Shown here one piece after another: positions 45,601 to 57,985 of a DNA stretch of 64,000 bases. The stretch's first letter is position 1; each line of letters opens with the position of its first letter. Both the position numbers and the translations under genes were made by a program. The stretch covers positions 983,563 through 1,047,562 of the forward strand of contig LSYV01000034.1 in NCBI GenBank assembly GCA_001584585.1, written 5' to 3'. The stretch comes from Gonium pectorale. Lineage: Eukaryota; Chlorophyta; Chlorophyceae; Chlamydomonadales; Volvocaceae. A model generated the notes under the pieces. That model was not told where the DNA came from and searched no databases. It saw only the letters and a program-made list of their open reading frames with translations.

Positions 45601-48263
45601 GCGAAGAGGACGGCAGCGACGGGGACAGCGATGGGGGCAGCGCCGCCGCCGCCGCGTCCAGACCCAACCGGCGGCGCCGCGCCTCCTGGATGGAGCAGGA
45701 GGACGCGGACGGCGCCGACGCAGATAGTGCTCAGACGCAGGAGCAGCCGCGGCCTCGGCGGCAAGTGCGGGCGCCTGCCGCCGCCGCCTCTGTGTCGGGC
45801 TGGGCGCCGCCGACGCGGATAGTCATCATAATGCCGCTGCCCGCGTCCGCGCCGGCGCCAGATCGGGGCCGTCGTTCCGGCGGAGGTGGCGCCGGCGCCG
45901 GCGACAGCGGGAACGAGGCCAGCCCGCGCGGGACCGAGTCGGGCGCGGGCACGCCGCCGGCGGGGCGCAGCGAGCGGTCGTCCAGGAACGCCCCTTCTGA
46001 GACCGCCTCCTCGTCCTACTCGCAACCGCTGGTGTCCAGACGTCGGATGCGCGCTCCTGCGGAACCGGAGCCACCCGTGGCGGTGCCGGCAGTACAGCCG
46101 GCGGCGACGGTGGATCCGCCGCCGGCGTCGGCGGTGGCCACTGGCGGGGCGGAGATTGCGCCGGAAGCTGCGGCGGTGGGACCGGCCGCAGGTGCTTGGG
46201 CCGCGGGGTCGGCCGGCGGCAGCGCACCCGGCGTCGGCGCCACCGGCGCGGTGGGCGCGTCCATGAGCGGCAGCTTCTCTGCGGCGGCGGCTGCCGCCAA
46301 GGCGCCTTTCCGGCCGGCGGGAGGCGCCGGATTGCAGGGCCGCACAGTGTCTTCTTCGCCACGCAGGGCCGCGGCGCTGGAGGCGGCCCCGCCGCCGGCG
46401 CCACCAGCGCCGATACCAGCCACGACCGACCCGTGGGCGGCGGCTGCGCCGCCGCCGCCGCCGCCGGCAGCGGGCGAGCCGGCGCAAGGCCCGTCCACGA
46501 ATTATCGCCCCCCCGACGAGGGGCGCGTGGAGTGGTCCTACCACAACCCGCACTTTGTGGACAAGCCCGCCGCCAGGGCCACCCGAACCGTCGGGACCGG
46601 CGATGGGCCCCTCTCGCCCATCCCCGTGACGCCGCCGCCGGCTTCTGCCATCTGGATATCGGCGGCGGCAGCGGCTGCAGCCTACTCCCCAGAGACACCC
46701 GAGACGGCGACGACCGATGCCGCCAGCGCCGCCGCCTCCGCGGTCGCCGCCGGCGGCGGCGTCACCGCCGCCAGTCCTTCCGACGCAACGAGCGCCGTCA
46801 TCGTCGGCGGCACCTGGGCGACGGCGACGGCGACGGACAAACCGCTGCCTGCTGACGGCGCCGCCGCCGGGCCGACGGTGCCGCCGGGAGGCGTCGGACC
46901 CATCGCCGCAGCGGCCATCGGCCCCACGGAGGGCGCCAAGATCATGGGGGGAATGTGGGCGACGCGCGTCAGCCAGGCGACCCGGCCCGACAGCCTGGCG
47001 GAGCATGGCGACGGCAGCGGCCGCCGCAGCCGCCGCGGCAGCCACCTGGCCAGCGGACCCGTCTCCGGCGCCGCCAGCGCCTACCTGTCCCTGCCTGGCA
47101 GCCGGGGCGGCAGCAATGACGGCGCCGCCGTTGATGGCGACGACGGCGGCGGCGGCGGTGGCGACGCGGCGGCGGCGGTCGGCGACGTGATGGCGTCGGC
47201 AGGCATCCCGCTGCTGATCTTGCAGTCCGGTTCTGACGAGGCCGCTGACGGCGCCGGCGGCTCGGCCTTCTTAACGCCGCTGGCATCCTCCGCTGGCGAG
47301 CAGTCCGGTCTGCTCCCCGCGGCGCAGCCGCCGGGCAGCAGCCCGTCGCCGCTGTCGGCGGCGCGCGTCTCCGGCCCGTCGCCGTCCCGCCTGTCCCGCG
47401 TTTCCTCGGCCACGGACGTCCGATCCGGAGGCCTCCCCTTCCCCATAGCGCTTCGGCCCGTGTCCATTCCGTCCCCATCTGCGGCGGGCAGCACGGGGAG
47501 TCCCAGCCGCTTCGGCCCCTCGAGTCCCTCCAAGCCGCTGACCGGGCTATCGCCGACCGTCAGCATCCGGGTGCCCGGGCTGCCCACGGGCCTGGCTCGT
47601 ACGCCCGGCCTGCCGCCGGGCCTACCCCGCCCGCAGCCGCCCTCGGGCGGCGTCGGCTCGTATATTGCGGCCATCAGCAGCGGCGGTGGCGGCAGCGGAC
47701 CGCTGACGGCACCGGCGGCGGCGGCGGTAGCGCGCGGCGGTAGCTTCCGCCGCGTCAGTGGCAGTAGTAGCGGAGATGGCGGCGGACCGCCGGCGGCGGC
47801 AGCAGCAACGGCGGCGGCGGCGGCGGCGCCTGGCGGCGGCTCCCGACGTGCCAGCGGCGGCTACAGCCGAGCTGACGCGGCATACTTTACGGGCATGGGC
47901 GGGGTGGCGGAGATGGCGGGGCGGGGTGACGAGGAGCAGGGTGTCTTCGGACAGAGCCTGCGCGAGCGATATGCGGGGCCGGGGTCGGGCGTGGCGTACA
48001 GCGCGGTGACCGGGAGGGGCTTCCGGCGCAGCAGCGGGGGCGGCAGCGCCGCGAGCGGGTACCGCTCTGGGCTGTCCTCGGGCGGCGCTACTCCCGCTCT
48101 CAGCAACCAGTCGTCGTTTAAATCGGCTGGCTCGGACTCGGGCCAGGAGCAGCAGGGCCAGGGCCGGGGTGGCCGAGGGCCTGGCGAAGGCGTGGGCAGC
48201 GTGGGCGGTGGTGGCGGCAGCAGCAGGCGGCAGAGTGGGTCGGGAGCTGCACACAAGCCATAG
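39621..48263 (+). CDS. DUF1399 / glycine-rich domain protein (GRDP-like), 1,559 residues
   Basis: Exons: 39621-39783, 40085-40305, 40877-41011, 41061-41653, 42184-42244, 43407-43578, 43932-44415 and 45413-48263, 4,680 bases in consistent phase. Two conserved halves mark the plant GRDP/DUF1399 family. Residues about 57-128 give YEGCWLPLLAR, PLVPPLDVALAWLLHR and YASDCEQSVG. Residues about 371-460 give YCRFLMLQAMHPHVPCVPTT, DIALMWVAHMAVPAAYRDTC and FEETRRLYEHHFGEVYDPP. In plants GRDPs are linked to stress and hormone responses; the biochemical role is unknown. Residues 611-640 (HVADKAARFWDFKHLPHSD) look folded. The last 900 or so residues are Ala/Gly/Ser/Pro-rich and probably disordered. Exon 3 and the 49-base intron after it are the weakest part. 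Intron 5 contains a minisatellite and an assembly gap. Confidence 0.8.
42787..42985. repeat. GC-rich minisatellite, 16-base unit, about 12 copies
   Basis: Unit CACRGGGCTGGAGGGC repeated head to tail with A/G variation at one position and a few other changes. It lies in intron 5 of the DUF1399 gene. Because 3 x 16 = 48, it is open in several frames on both strands and produces false open frames. Confidence 0.95.
43055..43332. other. Assembly gap / unresolved dinucleotide repeat
   Basis: Alternating C and N from about 43057, then a (GC)n run, then 190 N to 43332. It is inside intron 5 of the DUF1399 gene, directly after the minisatellite, so its true length is unknown. Confidence 0.97.
44655..44700 (-). 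repeat. Dispersed repeat B, copy 3
   Basis: GTGTTGAAATGGAAACGACG then CATACGACGAGCGTAAGCGCG on the plus strand; inverted relative to copy 1 at 2441, in intron 7 of the DUF1399 gene. Confidence 0.7.
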
Positions 48264-48518
48264 GGGGCGTGAATGTTGCCGGTTGGGTGTTCTCGCTTGT
48301 TGCTCCGTGGTCTCCACGGTTTGTCGTATACCAGCGTGCCTGCAAGTGCCTATGTGCATTGTGTTTCATGCGACAGGACAATTGCAACATCAACTGCGCC
48401 TGAGCTTTATCATTATCGAACCCAGAGGCGCTCTTGCGTCTTGGTTTACATGAACCTTACGAAATTGTGATTGCCTGGGCCCGCGACATGCTATGATCTA
48501 ATAAATAGAGCTGCCAAG

Positions 48519-49659
48519 ATGCAGAGCGGCGTTCAGCGGGCGCTGCCCGCAGCATCGCCGATTCTTTCAGCCTTACTGCCGGGCCTCTTTTCGATGCAAT
48601 GCCGCACCGCCGTCTACACCTCTAATGTTATGGACGAAACGCGCGCCAAGCGCATCACGGACCACTTTCGGTACATGAAGGAGCGCAAGCAATACCGCCT
48701 GGCGCTGCACGACCTCTTTGGCAAGTGGCGCGGCGAAATCACCGCTCAGCAAGCGAAGGAGGCTGATGCTCAGAAGCGGCAGAGGGCCGAGCGTGACAAA
48801 GAGCACGCCGAGCTGATGGAGCTGAGGAGGGAGAAGGCCGCAGCGTCGCTGCAGGAGCAGATCAAAAAGGCGGAGCTAGATCAAAAACTGGTGAGTAGGA
48901 CCGGCGGGCTGGAGCTAAGGGCCGGGGCTGGTTGGGGTGGGGGAAGGGTAGGCCGCGGCGGAGGTAACGGAGCTTGCTGTTACGCGCGCGATCCCACATT
49001 TGTGATCAAGCTGGGTTAGAACTCTCCAAAGCTGTGCGGCGCAGGGGCGTGGCAGGGGAGTGGCCCTGCTGTCGGCATTCAGAGGTCCTTCGTACACTCT
49101 CCCTTCCCTCTCCCCACCCGCAGGCTCAGCTGCAGCTGCAGCGGGCCATGCGGCTAGAAGCGCAGCTCAAGCGCCGAGAGAAGCGGAGAGCCGACAGGTA
49201 TACACGCTGCAGGACACTCTGCTGTTGTGGTTGGGCCCTACCCTAACTCTCCCCTGCTGACTGCGCACATGCCGTCCACTGCACGCTGCATGACTGGCAA
49301 AGCTGGGGGGGCCGCATGCGTCGCAGTAGCACCTCTGTCCATGTGCGTGTATATGTACGACCGCCAGAGCGAGGATGCGTGCCGATGCGCCCTGCTCCTT
49401 GGCCAATAGTACTTTTCCGTGCGCCACGTCGCTCTTCCGTACGCCATTACACAGCATCTCCCGCGACGCAGAACGACAACGCGTTCCCTCCCTGACTCTG
49501 TGTGTTCCCGTGCAACCCCATCGCAGGCAGCAGCAGCTGCTGGAGGCGAGCCGGCGATGGATCCGGCACGACGAGCTGGAGGCAGCCATCAACCGGGCGA
49601 TGGACAACCCGGAGCCCTTCGGCTTCATAACCTCGCTGCCCGTGCGCCAGGGCGTTTGA
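48519..49659 (+). CDS. MRPS26: Mitochondrial small ribosomal subunit protein mS26
   Basis: Three exons, 48519-48890, 49124-49197 and 49527-49659 (GT-AG, phases agree), 192 residues plus TGA. The first 35 residues form a plausible mitochondrial presequence (SGVQRALPAASP). The rest is a long charged helix: RYMKERKQYRLALHDLFGKW, KRQRAERDKEHAELMELRRE, QLQLQRAMRLEAQLKRREK, then RRWIRHDELEAAINRAMDNP and a short ending EPFGFITSLPVRQGV. The order (a YR.YR helix, an AE..ELM segment, a Glu/Arg helix, an acidic-basic linker with 'LEAAI..A.D', then a final strand) is that of mS26. Assignment rests on recalled family layout, so a generic coiled-coil protein cannot be excluded. The preceding gene ends 255 bases upstream on the same strand. 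Confidence 0.7.
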
Positions 49660-51244
49660 GCCGCAGCCGCGTCAGCGCGGACCAGCTCGGTCGCGGCCAA
49701 GCGCACCCATCTGGGGGGTGCATAGAAGACGCTCGTGGTCGCGCTGTGCGTGTTGCGGCAACGCCGCACCGCGGTGGCGGCGGCAGGGCGCACGGGACGA
49801 GCCGATACGTTCCGGGTAGGCGCTATATATTGCAGAAGCCTACGCGCTCTAGCTCCAGGCGAGTTACGGTGTGAGTGCTTTCTCAGGAGGAGGGCGATGC
49901 AAGCGCTTCAGCGCGCATTGGCCGACCGCTTGGACCAGCCGCGGTGATGCGGCGCGGGGCGGCGGGGCGGGCCCTTCTCGATGGCGGCGCGTGGGGTAGA
50001 TCTGGGCAAGCTGTGCTGCGCGGCTTTCGCCGCGCTGTGTGGCGCGAGGAACCGGTGCCGCGGGCTGGGCTGGCCGGTGCCGCGGCATGCGTTGTCGGGT
50101 GGAGTTAGGTAGGGTGGAGGTGCGCAAGGTGTGGTGCGGTAGAGGCGGCGTGGCGCACCCGCATATGGTACATGCTTATCGGTCGCAGAGCCGACCATTG
50201 GTTGAATGGCCGCTGGCGGGGTGCCGTATGCCACGAGCAGACGGGGCCGAATGCCACGTAGTTGAGGCCGGACAGGGATTGTTGCCGGGAGCCCCGGAAC
50301 AAACACAGGAGGTGCAAGCACATGCTGCGGTATGTTACGATACAGCAGGTGCGCACATCAGCCTAGGACGCAGTCCAATGAAGAATGAACCGCAGCGGGC
50401 GTTTGCGGACAGCAGGGCCGGACGCCCGTGTGCGACTGAGGCTTGGTGCAGATTCGTGGAAGGGCGCTGGCCTAAGCTTTCGTTAAGGCTACGTACGGGC
50501 TCCCAACTAGATGCCTGCATGGTATGGTGTTATTGTCCTGGTTTGCTGGCATGCCGCTGCCTACCATGCCGTAGCAGTCACAACCCAGAGCGGTCGGAGC
50601 ACAGCGTCCCAGCCGGCAAGAAAGGTCCTGGGCAGAGGAGAACAATTCACACACCATTCTGCCGCGGTCCATGTGATTGTGGACTTGCGGTATACCAACC
50701 CCATTTCCGGAGTGCCGCATCCTCAGACCGCCGCTGAGTCCCCTACAGCGACGCTAAACGGAGCGCGGCCGCATCTCGCCTCCCGAACGCGCCTTTTGCC
50801 TTCCTACTGTCGGGCTTGCACTCGGGCCGCCAGCCAACCGGTGCCCCCGGCCTCTTTCACCGTAGCGGAAAAAAGCCTCAATCCCGGTCCACTGCGAGCA
50901 TCACTGCGATGAGTCATTCCGACGTGCGCGCTTCCCGCCTCGGCACTGGTCGCCAACGCGAGCGATGCCCCGTTTGCCAACCTCGTAGGCGCCGCCGGGA
51001 GTCGCGCCCGGCCTTAGTGGGCTCCCAGCCTGGGGACACCTGCGGCCCTGGCACGGGCACCAGCCATGCCCAGGCCTAGCGCGGAGCGCCGCTGCGAGCC
51101 CGGCCGGCACGGGGCGGGGCCGGCCGGCAGCCGAACCGTGCAGAATGCAACGCGGAATGGCAGATGGAAACCGCATCTGCGGTTTACGTCTGTCATTGGT
51201 GTACAAGGCAAATCGCAGGGTTGCCTTGTACATCAGCTGCGTCT
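49660..51244. other. Spacer between convergent mS26 and ODA10 genes
   Basis: Contains both 3' UTRs. Open frames (e.g. 50511-50912 plus) lack motif or splice context. One clear hairpin at 51200-51232 is listed separately. Nothing else recognised. Confidence 0.5.
51200..51232. repeat. Perfect 12-base hairpin in ODA10 3' UTR
   Basis: TGTACAAGGCAA at 51200-51211 is the exact reverse complement of TTGCCTTGTACA at 51221-51232 with a 9-base loop. It begins 12 bases after the minus-strand stop codon. Confidence 0.85.
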
Positions 51245-54200
51245 CTACGAGTCGTGACGCAGTGTGGCGTACATGGACTCCAGCATGTCCGCCGCCTTGG
51301 GCAGCGAGGTGATGAGCTTGTAGGCGCCCAGCAGCCGCTGCTCGATCTGTGGTGGAGGGCGGCGGGGCGGGACTTGCGGGCGGAAGCGGAGGTGCAGATG
51401 CGGGACAGCGCATCGGAGAGCAGCTGGGGCAGTGACGGCACGGTGACCGGAATGGGAGCGGGCCGAGCTACTAGGCACGTGCCATTGTCAAGGGGAAACG
51501 GGTGGCGCCACAGTAACACGGCGATGTCCTGCCCGCTTCGCTGTCAAAACGCAAAAGCTACCATGCTGGGATGAGCTCCTGGGGAGAGATTGAGTGGACA
51601 ACTGGTACGCCCTCTTACGTACGCCACCGAGTTGGTATGCGAAGCGTCTTCACCCCTGGACGACTCACGTGCGCCAGCACCTCCACCGCCGTCTCGTCCT
51701 CGAGCGGCACGTTGGGCGGCCCGCCAGGAGGCGGTGGCAGCGGCGACACCATGGCCGCCAGGTGCTCCAGCCCGCTGCGCAGCTGCGCCCAGCCGCGCTG
51801 CGCCGCGTCCAGACCCTCGGAGGCGGAGTCCGCGCGGGCGGTGGCGTCGCGCAGCTCCTCCTGCGCAAGCGGGGACAAGGGAAGGAAGACAGGGGTTTAG
51901 GCCTTTGGGTGGAGAGTTAAGGGCTTGGGGCCATGTGGCCCGGTCCGTGCCTGCATCGGAGGGCAAGCAGCTGGCCTGCACTCCCTCCGCTCCTTGACGG
52001 GTATCCTCCCGTTGGGGTTCGCCCGGAGGCGCCTCACAAACTGCTGACCATGAATGTCAACGGGATTCTTTCACACAGGCACTTCAATCGTGTGTCGTCC
52101 CATGGCCTTCTCTCTTCCTCCGTTACTTTAGCCCCACCTGCCCCAGCATCCCCATCTTCCTCCTCCTGTGCTTGAGATGTCGACAGTCACCCGTCGCCTT
52201 CTTCTTGCCGTCAGCAAACGACAAGCAAACCCTGCCCATACCATCCTCCCCTGCCCTCGCCTCCCCACCTCCCAACCAACACACCAGCGCAACTCCCCGA
52301 CCGCACGTCCAGGCCCCCGCCAACGGTCCACGCCTAGACGCCCCCCGTCGCCCTTCCCCACCTGTGCCTTGTCCATCTGTTTCTGGGTCGACAACTTGCC
52401 GCCTCCCCGCAGCTCATCCCGGTGAGAGCGCAGCACCTGGCGGCAAGGTAAAGGCCGATGGGATGGCGAAGGGGATTGAGGTCGACACGGGCAACATCCC
52501 GCTCATCAAGACGTGTATTTGCAGCTCATGCCGCACGCTGCGCCTTCTCCTCAAGTTCCACATCCCGGAACCCACCCACGTGCCCACCACATAACGCAGG
52601 CTGCACCACAGGGCTGCACCAATGCAAGTCGCTCCAGCGCCTGCACCAGCGGCAGCTTCTGCGCCTCCGCTTGTGCACCACCGCTTATGCATCACCGCAT
52701 GCGAGCGCTCACCAACACAGCAGCCACTCCCCCCCGTCCCCTCCCCTCATCGCCACCCGTCCCACCTCCAAAGCCCGCCCCGTCTCCCTCCCGCCCCAAT
52801 GTTGTGTGCTTTGCCCCACCTCCAGCTCTTGTACGAGAGAGAGCTTCTGCGCCACCGCCTGCGAGTGCATGGACACCAGCCGGCCGTACGACTCCTGCTG
52901 CGCCAACAGCCGCGCCAGTAGCTCCGAAACCCGTCGCACACCCGTGATGCGGCACAGCCGTACGATCAGGTCGCGAGCGGTGATGTCCTCGTCCAGCTCT
53001 GAAGCCGACGCCTCGGCGGCGGCGGCGGCCGCCGCCGTCGGCGGCGAGGCCGAGGCGGCGCCGCCAGCGGGTGTTGCGGCCCCGGAGGCTGCCGCTGAGG
53101 TGGGGCTGGAGGTGAGGGGTTGGAACTGCTTTTGCAGAAGCACGCGGTTGGTCTGCTGCAGCGTGGCAGCCTGCGGGGCGCGGCGACGGGCCGGGAGGGA
53201 GATCCAGCGTTCGCACCCTCGTAAGCTGTCTGCGCTCAAGACGGCGATGCAGGCCCGACTTGGCGTTGAAGAACAAGCCCAGCATGCCGTGCGCACAAGG
53301 TAGTAGCTTTGAATCGCACTTGCAAACTTTACCATACTTCAGCTGCGCACAAAGAACGGGTGTCAAGCGTGGGAGGGAGCTGAATTACCTTGTCCCGCAT
53401 CTCTGCCAGCACCTTGGCCCTCCTCGCCCGCCCCGCCGCCACCTCCGCCTCCATGGCAGCCAGGGCGGACCGCGAGGCCTCTTTCGCCGCCGCCACCTCC
53501 CGGCCGGAGATCGTGGCGGCCTGGGGAGGAAGCAAACATGCGACATAAGGGGCAAAATAAGTAGCACAGCAGACGTACATCTTAGTGACACAGCAGCACG
53601 GGGACAGTAGGTTCAATATGCGTGACGGCGTGATAAACATGTCTAGGTATGCGAACGAGCTACTACAAAGAGCAACGTCTACCCGCATTCGACCCAACAA
53701 GAAACCCCAAAGAACTATTGGGACAGCGTGTGCGACGCACGCTGAAATCGTTGACCTTGTTGCCAGGAGCACAAGGTGCGATCTTCGAGGAGCAGGTCAT
53801 GGCGAATATGTCACTGTGGCTGTCTGCAGCGGGCAGGACCGTGTCCCCACCTGCAGCGAGGACTGCTTGGTAGCCCGCTGCTCCTGCAGCGCCTTGATGC
53901 GGCCCTCCAGCAGCGGCTCCTCGGCGCGGAGCTTCTCCAGCACCTGGATTGGGACGAGGACGGAAAGGGGGCTTTGAAGGACATAGGTTTCTTGACAACG
54001 GGCTGGTATCCAGCAGCACTCTTCCGTTGGGTCGCGGGTGTTGGGGCACCAAGGTGGTGGCATCCGCCAGGGGGGCGCGGGTCGCCCGAATAATATACCT
54101 CGAAGCGGCCGCGAAGACCTCGCCCCAATCGCCCCGTACCTGGAAGCCACTCCACTGGCAAGCCGCCCAACCGCCCCACGACATGGCACGCGCCGTACAT

Positions 54201-56593
54201 CGGCACAAGTACGCTCCCGTACTTCGCCCCGTACCTGCTCGTACGTCTTCCGTATGCTGTATGCCTCGTTGGCCTTTATTGTCGCCTTGTCGAGGCGGTT
54301 CTGCAGCTGCCGCAGCTCCCGCGCTGCCGGGCTGTTGGCGGGTAGCGACGCGGCGGCTGCGGCGATGATGGCGCTGCTGGCGGCGCTGCTGACGCTGGCG
54401 TTGAGGGCGACGGAGGAGGCGCCCGAGGCGTGGACAGAGGGATGGGAGGAGGCGTGCACGGGGCTGACGCCGGCGGGCGGCAGCGCGGCTGCGGCTGCGG
54501 CGGGAAGTGCCGCGGCGGCGTCCGGGGGCAAGGCTGCGGCCGCGACCTTGGCGAGGTCCTGGGTTTTACCGTTGGGTGGGTCAGGAAGGGGCGAGGGGAA
54601 ATAATTACTTGCTAGCTCTTGAAAGGCCAGAACGCGGACAACCGCTGTCAGTACGGCAACGAGACGCTTGCAACTGTGCAAGGGTGGTGCGGCGCAGGGT
54701 GGTGCCGTATGTGGGGCCCTGGCTGCGTGGCGACGGGGTCCTGTGCATCATTGCCCCGGTCAGGCCCCGACGAGCGCCAACCCCAGATGGCCCCCGAATG
54801 CGGATGGCGTTGCAGCGGCTCACCTTGAGGCTGTCATGCAGGTTATCCAGCTTCTGGAGCGCCGTCTTCTTGTCCTGGAGGGGGCAGGAGGCGGGGCGCT
54901 AGGGTTTGAATGGCTGCAGCGAGGTCAGGCGGCGAGGGAGGCAGAGAGCGTGGGCACCAAGGAGAGATCCGAGGTTAGGATTCCTGCCGCTTCTCTGCGC
55001 TGCAAGTGCCCGTCAGGATGCAAACAAACCCTTACAGTTGCTCACCTTGCCGGCCAGCAGCTTACGCTTTGTAATCAGCCATAGCGGGTTGCATGCCAGT
55101 GCCCGTGGGCATGCGCTGCCTGGCGGGACCCTTCCACACCCGCCGCGCCTGCCGCCGCACAACCTCCCAACGAGCGAGCCACGCCGCACACCCCGGACCC
55201 AGCCGCAGCACCTGACCTTGATCACTTTGTCGTACGCTCTCCGCAGCTCGTGCACCTGCCGCTCCAGCCGCTCCACAACCCGTTCGCCGTCCGTGGCGGT
55301 CCCCTGCTTGCACTGCTCCGGGCAAGCGGTATAGGGTCACGGGACGACATGACCAGGCGAAAGACACACGGCATACGAGCAGTGGTAGCGTAGCTGCGGC
55401 TGATGGCCTCCGCCGGAGCCGCCGCCGTTACCAGTGCCCTGGTCCTGCTGAGCACAGGTGCTGGTGCGCTGCGACCAGCGGTCACCACCCAGCCTGAACA
55501 GCCGCTTCGCTCACCTGCAGCTCGTTGCTGCCACCCCGCCGCGCCACCTCCGCGGACAGCTCTTTATTCTCCTACGTGGGCCCGGGCGGCGAGCCCATAA
55601 GCATGTATGGGGAAAGCAAGTGGGCCGAAGGGGCGAAGCGCGCGGAGCTGATGATGTGGCTGCGGAGTGGCTGAGAGGGCACAACATGAGGATGGGCATA
55701 TGCAAGCGATCCATCGTGCACAGCGACGGGGCAAACACGTTTGCGGTCGCCACGGCTGTCCTGTCGCCCGCGGCACCGCTGCCAAGTTGCTCCCGGGAAG
55801 TAGCTCCCGGTTCCGAAGAGGCCAACTCCATCCATCCAAGCCCCGCCACCCCGCACCTGCTTGAGCCCCAGGAGGGTGTTCTTGTTCTGCTTGATGGTCC
55901 ATTGAGCAGTCTCCTGGCTGGCCTTCAGCTCGTCCTCTACGAGCGCGTGGGAGGAGGAATGAAGTTTGAAAGGGGGCGGTTCCGGAGCAGCGGCGTGCAC
56001 ACCGTTCGCGCTGACAAGCAGAGGCATATACGGGTGTACGGCTGTTTGTCGAGAAGCCCAAGGCCGTCACCAAGGCCGTCACCAGCACCAACAACAACGA
56101 CGCGTGCAAGTTTGGATGGTGCACGCGAACAGGAAGGCGGCTTAGGCTGCCTCCATTCACGACAGCCAACCTCCGCGTCGTGCCGCACAGTGGAGTCCTT
56201 GCCACTGCGCGGACGCCACACCCGGCGAACGCAGCCATGTGACATGCTGCAGTCTATGGATATGGATCGGCTAATGTTTGAGTCAGCTGCCGTGTCACCC
56301 GCTCGCACGGCGCCAACACGCCCCACGCATGCACAGCTGTGCCACTGCCCACCTAGCTGCTCCAGCCGCTCCTGCAGTTGCGCCACCACCTCCGTCCCGG
56401 CATCAGCTCCTCCTCGACCAGAGCTGCTGGCATGCGTCCCTGAGCGGGTCGCGGCGACCGATGCGCCCCGTGCCGCGTCCTTTGTCGGAGTGCCGGCGTT
56501 TCGCGGGATGCTAGGCGGCCGCGTGGAAGATGCTGAAGCGTTCGTCGTTGGAGCACGAAGGCCGGTCCCAGCGGTGCTTCTGTGGCTGCTCAT
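51245..56593 (-). CDS. ODA10: Outer dynein arm assembly/docking coiled-coil protein ODA10 (CCDC151/ODAD3)
   Basis: Coiled-coil protein needed to assemble or dock outer dynein arms in cilia. Minus-strand exons: 56593-56353, 55936-55857, 55571-55515, 55315-55217, 54874-54824, 54558-54235, 53943-53851, 53520-53389, 53170-52820, 52436-52362, 51860-51669 and 51346-51245. They total 1,797 bases (598 residues), near the length of human CCDC151. Family marks: ASQETAQWTIKQNKNTLLGL (about residues 87-106); RQVHELRRAYDKVIK; then LHDSLKDLAK. A coiled coil follows (RELRQLQNRLDKATIKANEA). ARDLIVRLCRITGVRRVSEL (about 426-445) continues into LLARLLAQQESYG, equivalent to the conserved 'TGV..' block. GLEHLAAMVSPL lies near the end. 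An Ala/Pro-rich insert occupies about 180-250. The first 80 residues are Ser/Thr/Ala-rich and likely disordered. Other docking-complex paralogues (CCDC63/114) are less similar. Confidence 0.85.
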
Positions 56594-57985
56594 TCTCCTG
56601 CTACATGGGGACCCCTGAGCGGTCCGCGGTCACGTCCGTCTATCAATCGCTCAGTCTCTTGATGCCATTCCAAATGTATTCTAAGCGCACATTAGTCAAA
56701 ACCGCAAGTCTGGCCCTGACTCTTCGCTATGCTTCCGTCTTCCAAAATATTCGGGCTTGACGATGCTGCTTAAAAACGTCTCTTACAGCAACATGTAATA
56801 TAAGGAGAGCCGCTTGCTAATAAGAGAGGTGAGTTTAGCAGCCCTTTGCGTCGCAGGCAGTTGTATGAGAATGTTCATAGGACAATATGTATTTATGCAA
56901 AAAGTTTATAAGAGGACTACATACACTGCACGTCTGCCGTACGATTGTGTATGTACGTGTCAACGCAAATCTTGACCCGTCATAATGGCCTCGGCTCCGA
57001 GCATGATTCTCAGTTACAGAGACCCCCGCACTGGTCAGATTCAGCCTTGATGGCGCTTGGATTCAGCTTGGCAGTGCTTGGGGCCAATAGGTGGGGGCGC
57101 GGGGTGCACAGATGGACTGCTGAGAACTGTCCACCGCCATCCAGCCGCTGCAAATGGCCCAAAGTTCAGTGCATTGTGCGCACATGTTGCGCTGCACCAT
57201 AATCTCATGAAAGTTTGCGGCTCTGGGAGTGTCCGAAGACGGGATGGGGAGCTCGCCCAACGAGAGGGCTGTTGGGAGCTCTCCTGTTCCCAACAGCCCT
57301 CTCGGTGGGTCGGTCAGTGTGCTTTTCCATCTGGCAGATCGCACTGAAGAAGCGCATCATGCGCTCCGCCTATCTCAAGGGACAGTGCAAGCCATCACAA
57401 GTAATGCTGCGACGCTGCTGGGAGCTGCATGCGGCAGCAGTGGAGTAAAGCGCGCGCCTTCGCAGTCGCGAGGGCGCTGTATATGCTGCGATGCACGTGG
57501 CTCAAATTCATAAAGATGCCCTTGGCGGAGAGGCAATCGTGTCGTGGTCATGGTCACGCCTCGTACGGCGGGTCCGAGAGAGGGCTCTGTATTGGCGACT
57601 CCAAGGACGGGCCGCCTAGACGGCCCGCCCTAGTGCTGCCCTGACCCGCCGCGCTGTGCTGCTGCCCCGCCGAAGCGCACCGTCGTCTCACTAGGTCGCA
57701 TTCAGTCACCGTCAGCGAGTTCAGGAACTTCCATCGGCATTGGCGACCAGGCACACGCGCCTGGGCAGCCCGCGCTGGCGCAAGCGTAACTCGCTCCGCC
57801 GCTTCGCCGTCAAGCAGAAGTGCGCGTTTCTGCGCGAGACGGGCCTTCAATCCTTTCGCGCAACCGTCGTGTGAGGCCACGCCACGATTCAGGCTTCCAG
57901 AACCGCCCCGCCGCGGAGCACGGCGAGCGCGCTTACGTCCCCGGGAGTGCCACCTAGCAGTTAGCCCACCACCGCTACTTTCGCC
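56594..57985. other. Divergent spacer between ODA10 and the ubiquitin-fold gene
   Basis: AT-richer just right of 56593 (about 56640-56960). Contains the hairpin at 57261-57304. No supported gene. It should hold both promoters. Confidence 0.5.
57261..57304. repeat. Perfect 17-base inverted repeat
   Basis: CGAGAGGGCTGTTGGGA at 57261-57277 is the exact reverse complement of TCCCAACAGCCCTCTCG at 57288-57304, with a 10-base loop. It sits between two divergent genes. Confidence 0.9.

Noticed and set aside
45479..48359. Long minus-strand and alternate-frame open frames opposite the last DUF1399 exon
   Set aside because: High-GC shadows; the plus-strand frame continues the conserved DUF1399 sequence in phase and ends with a normal stop.
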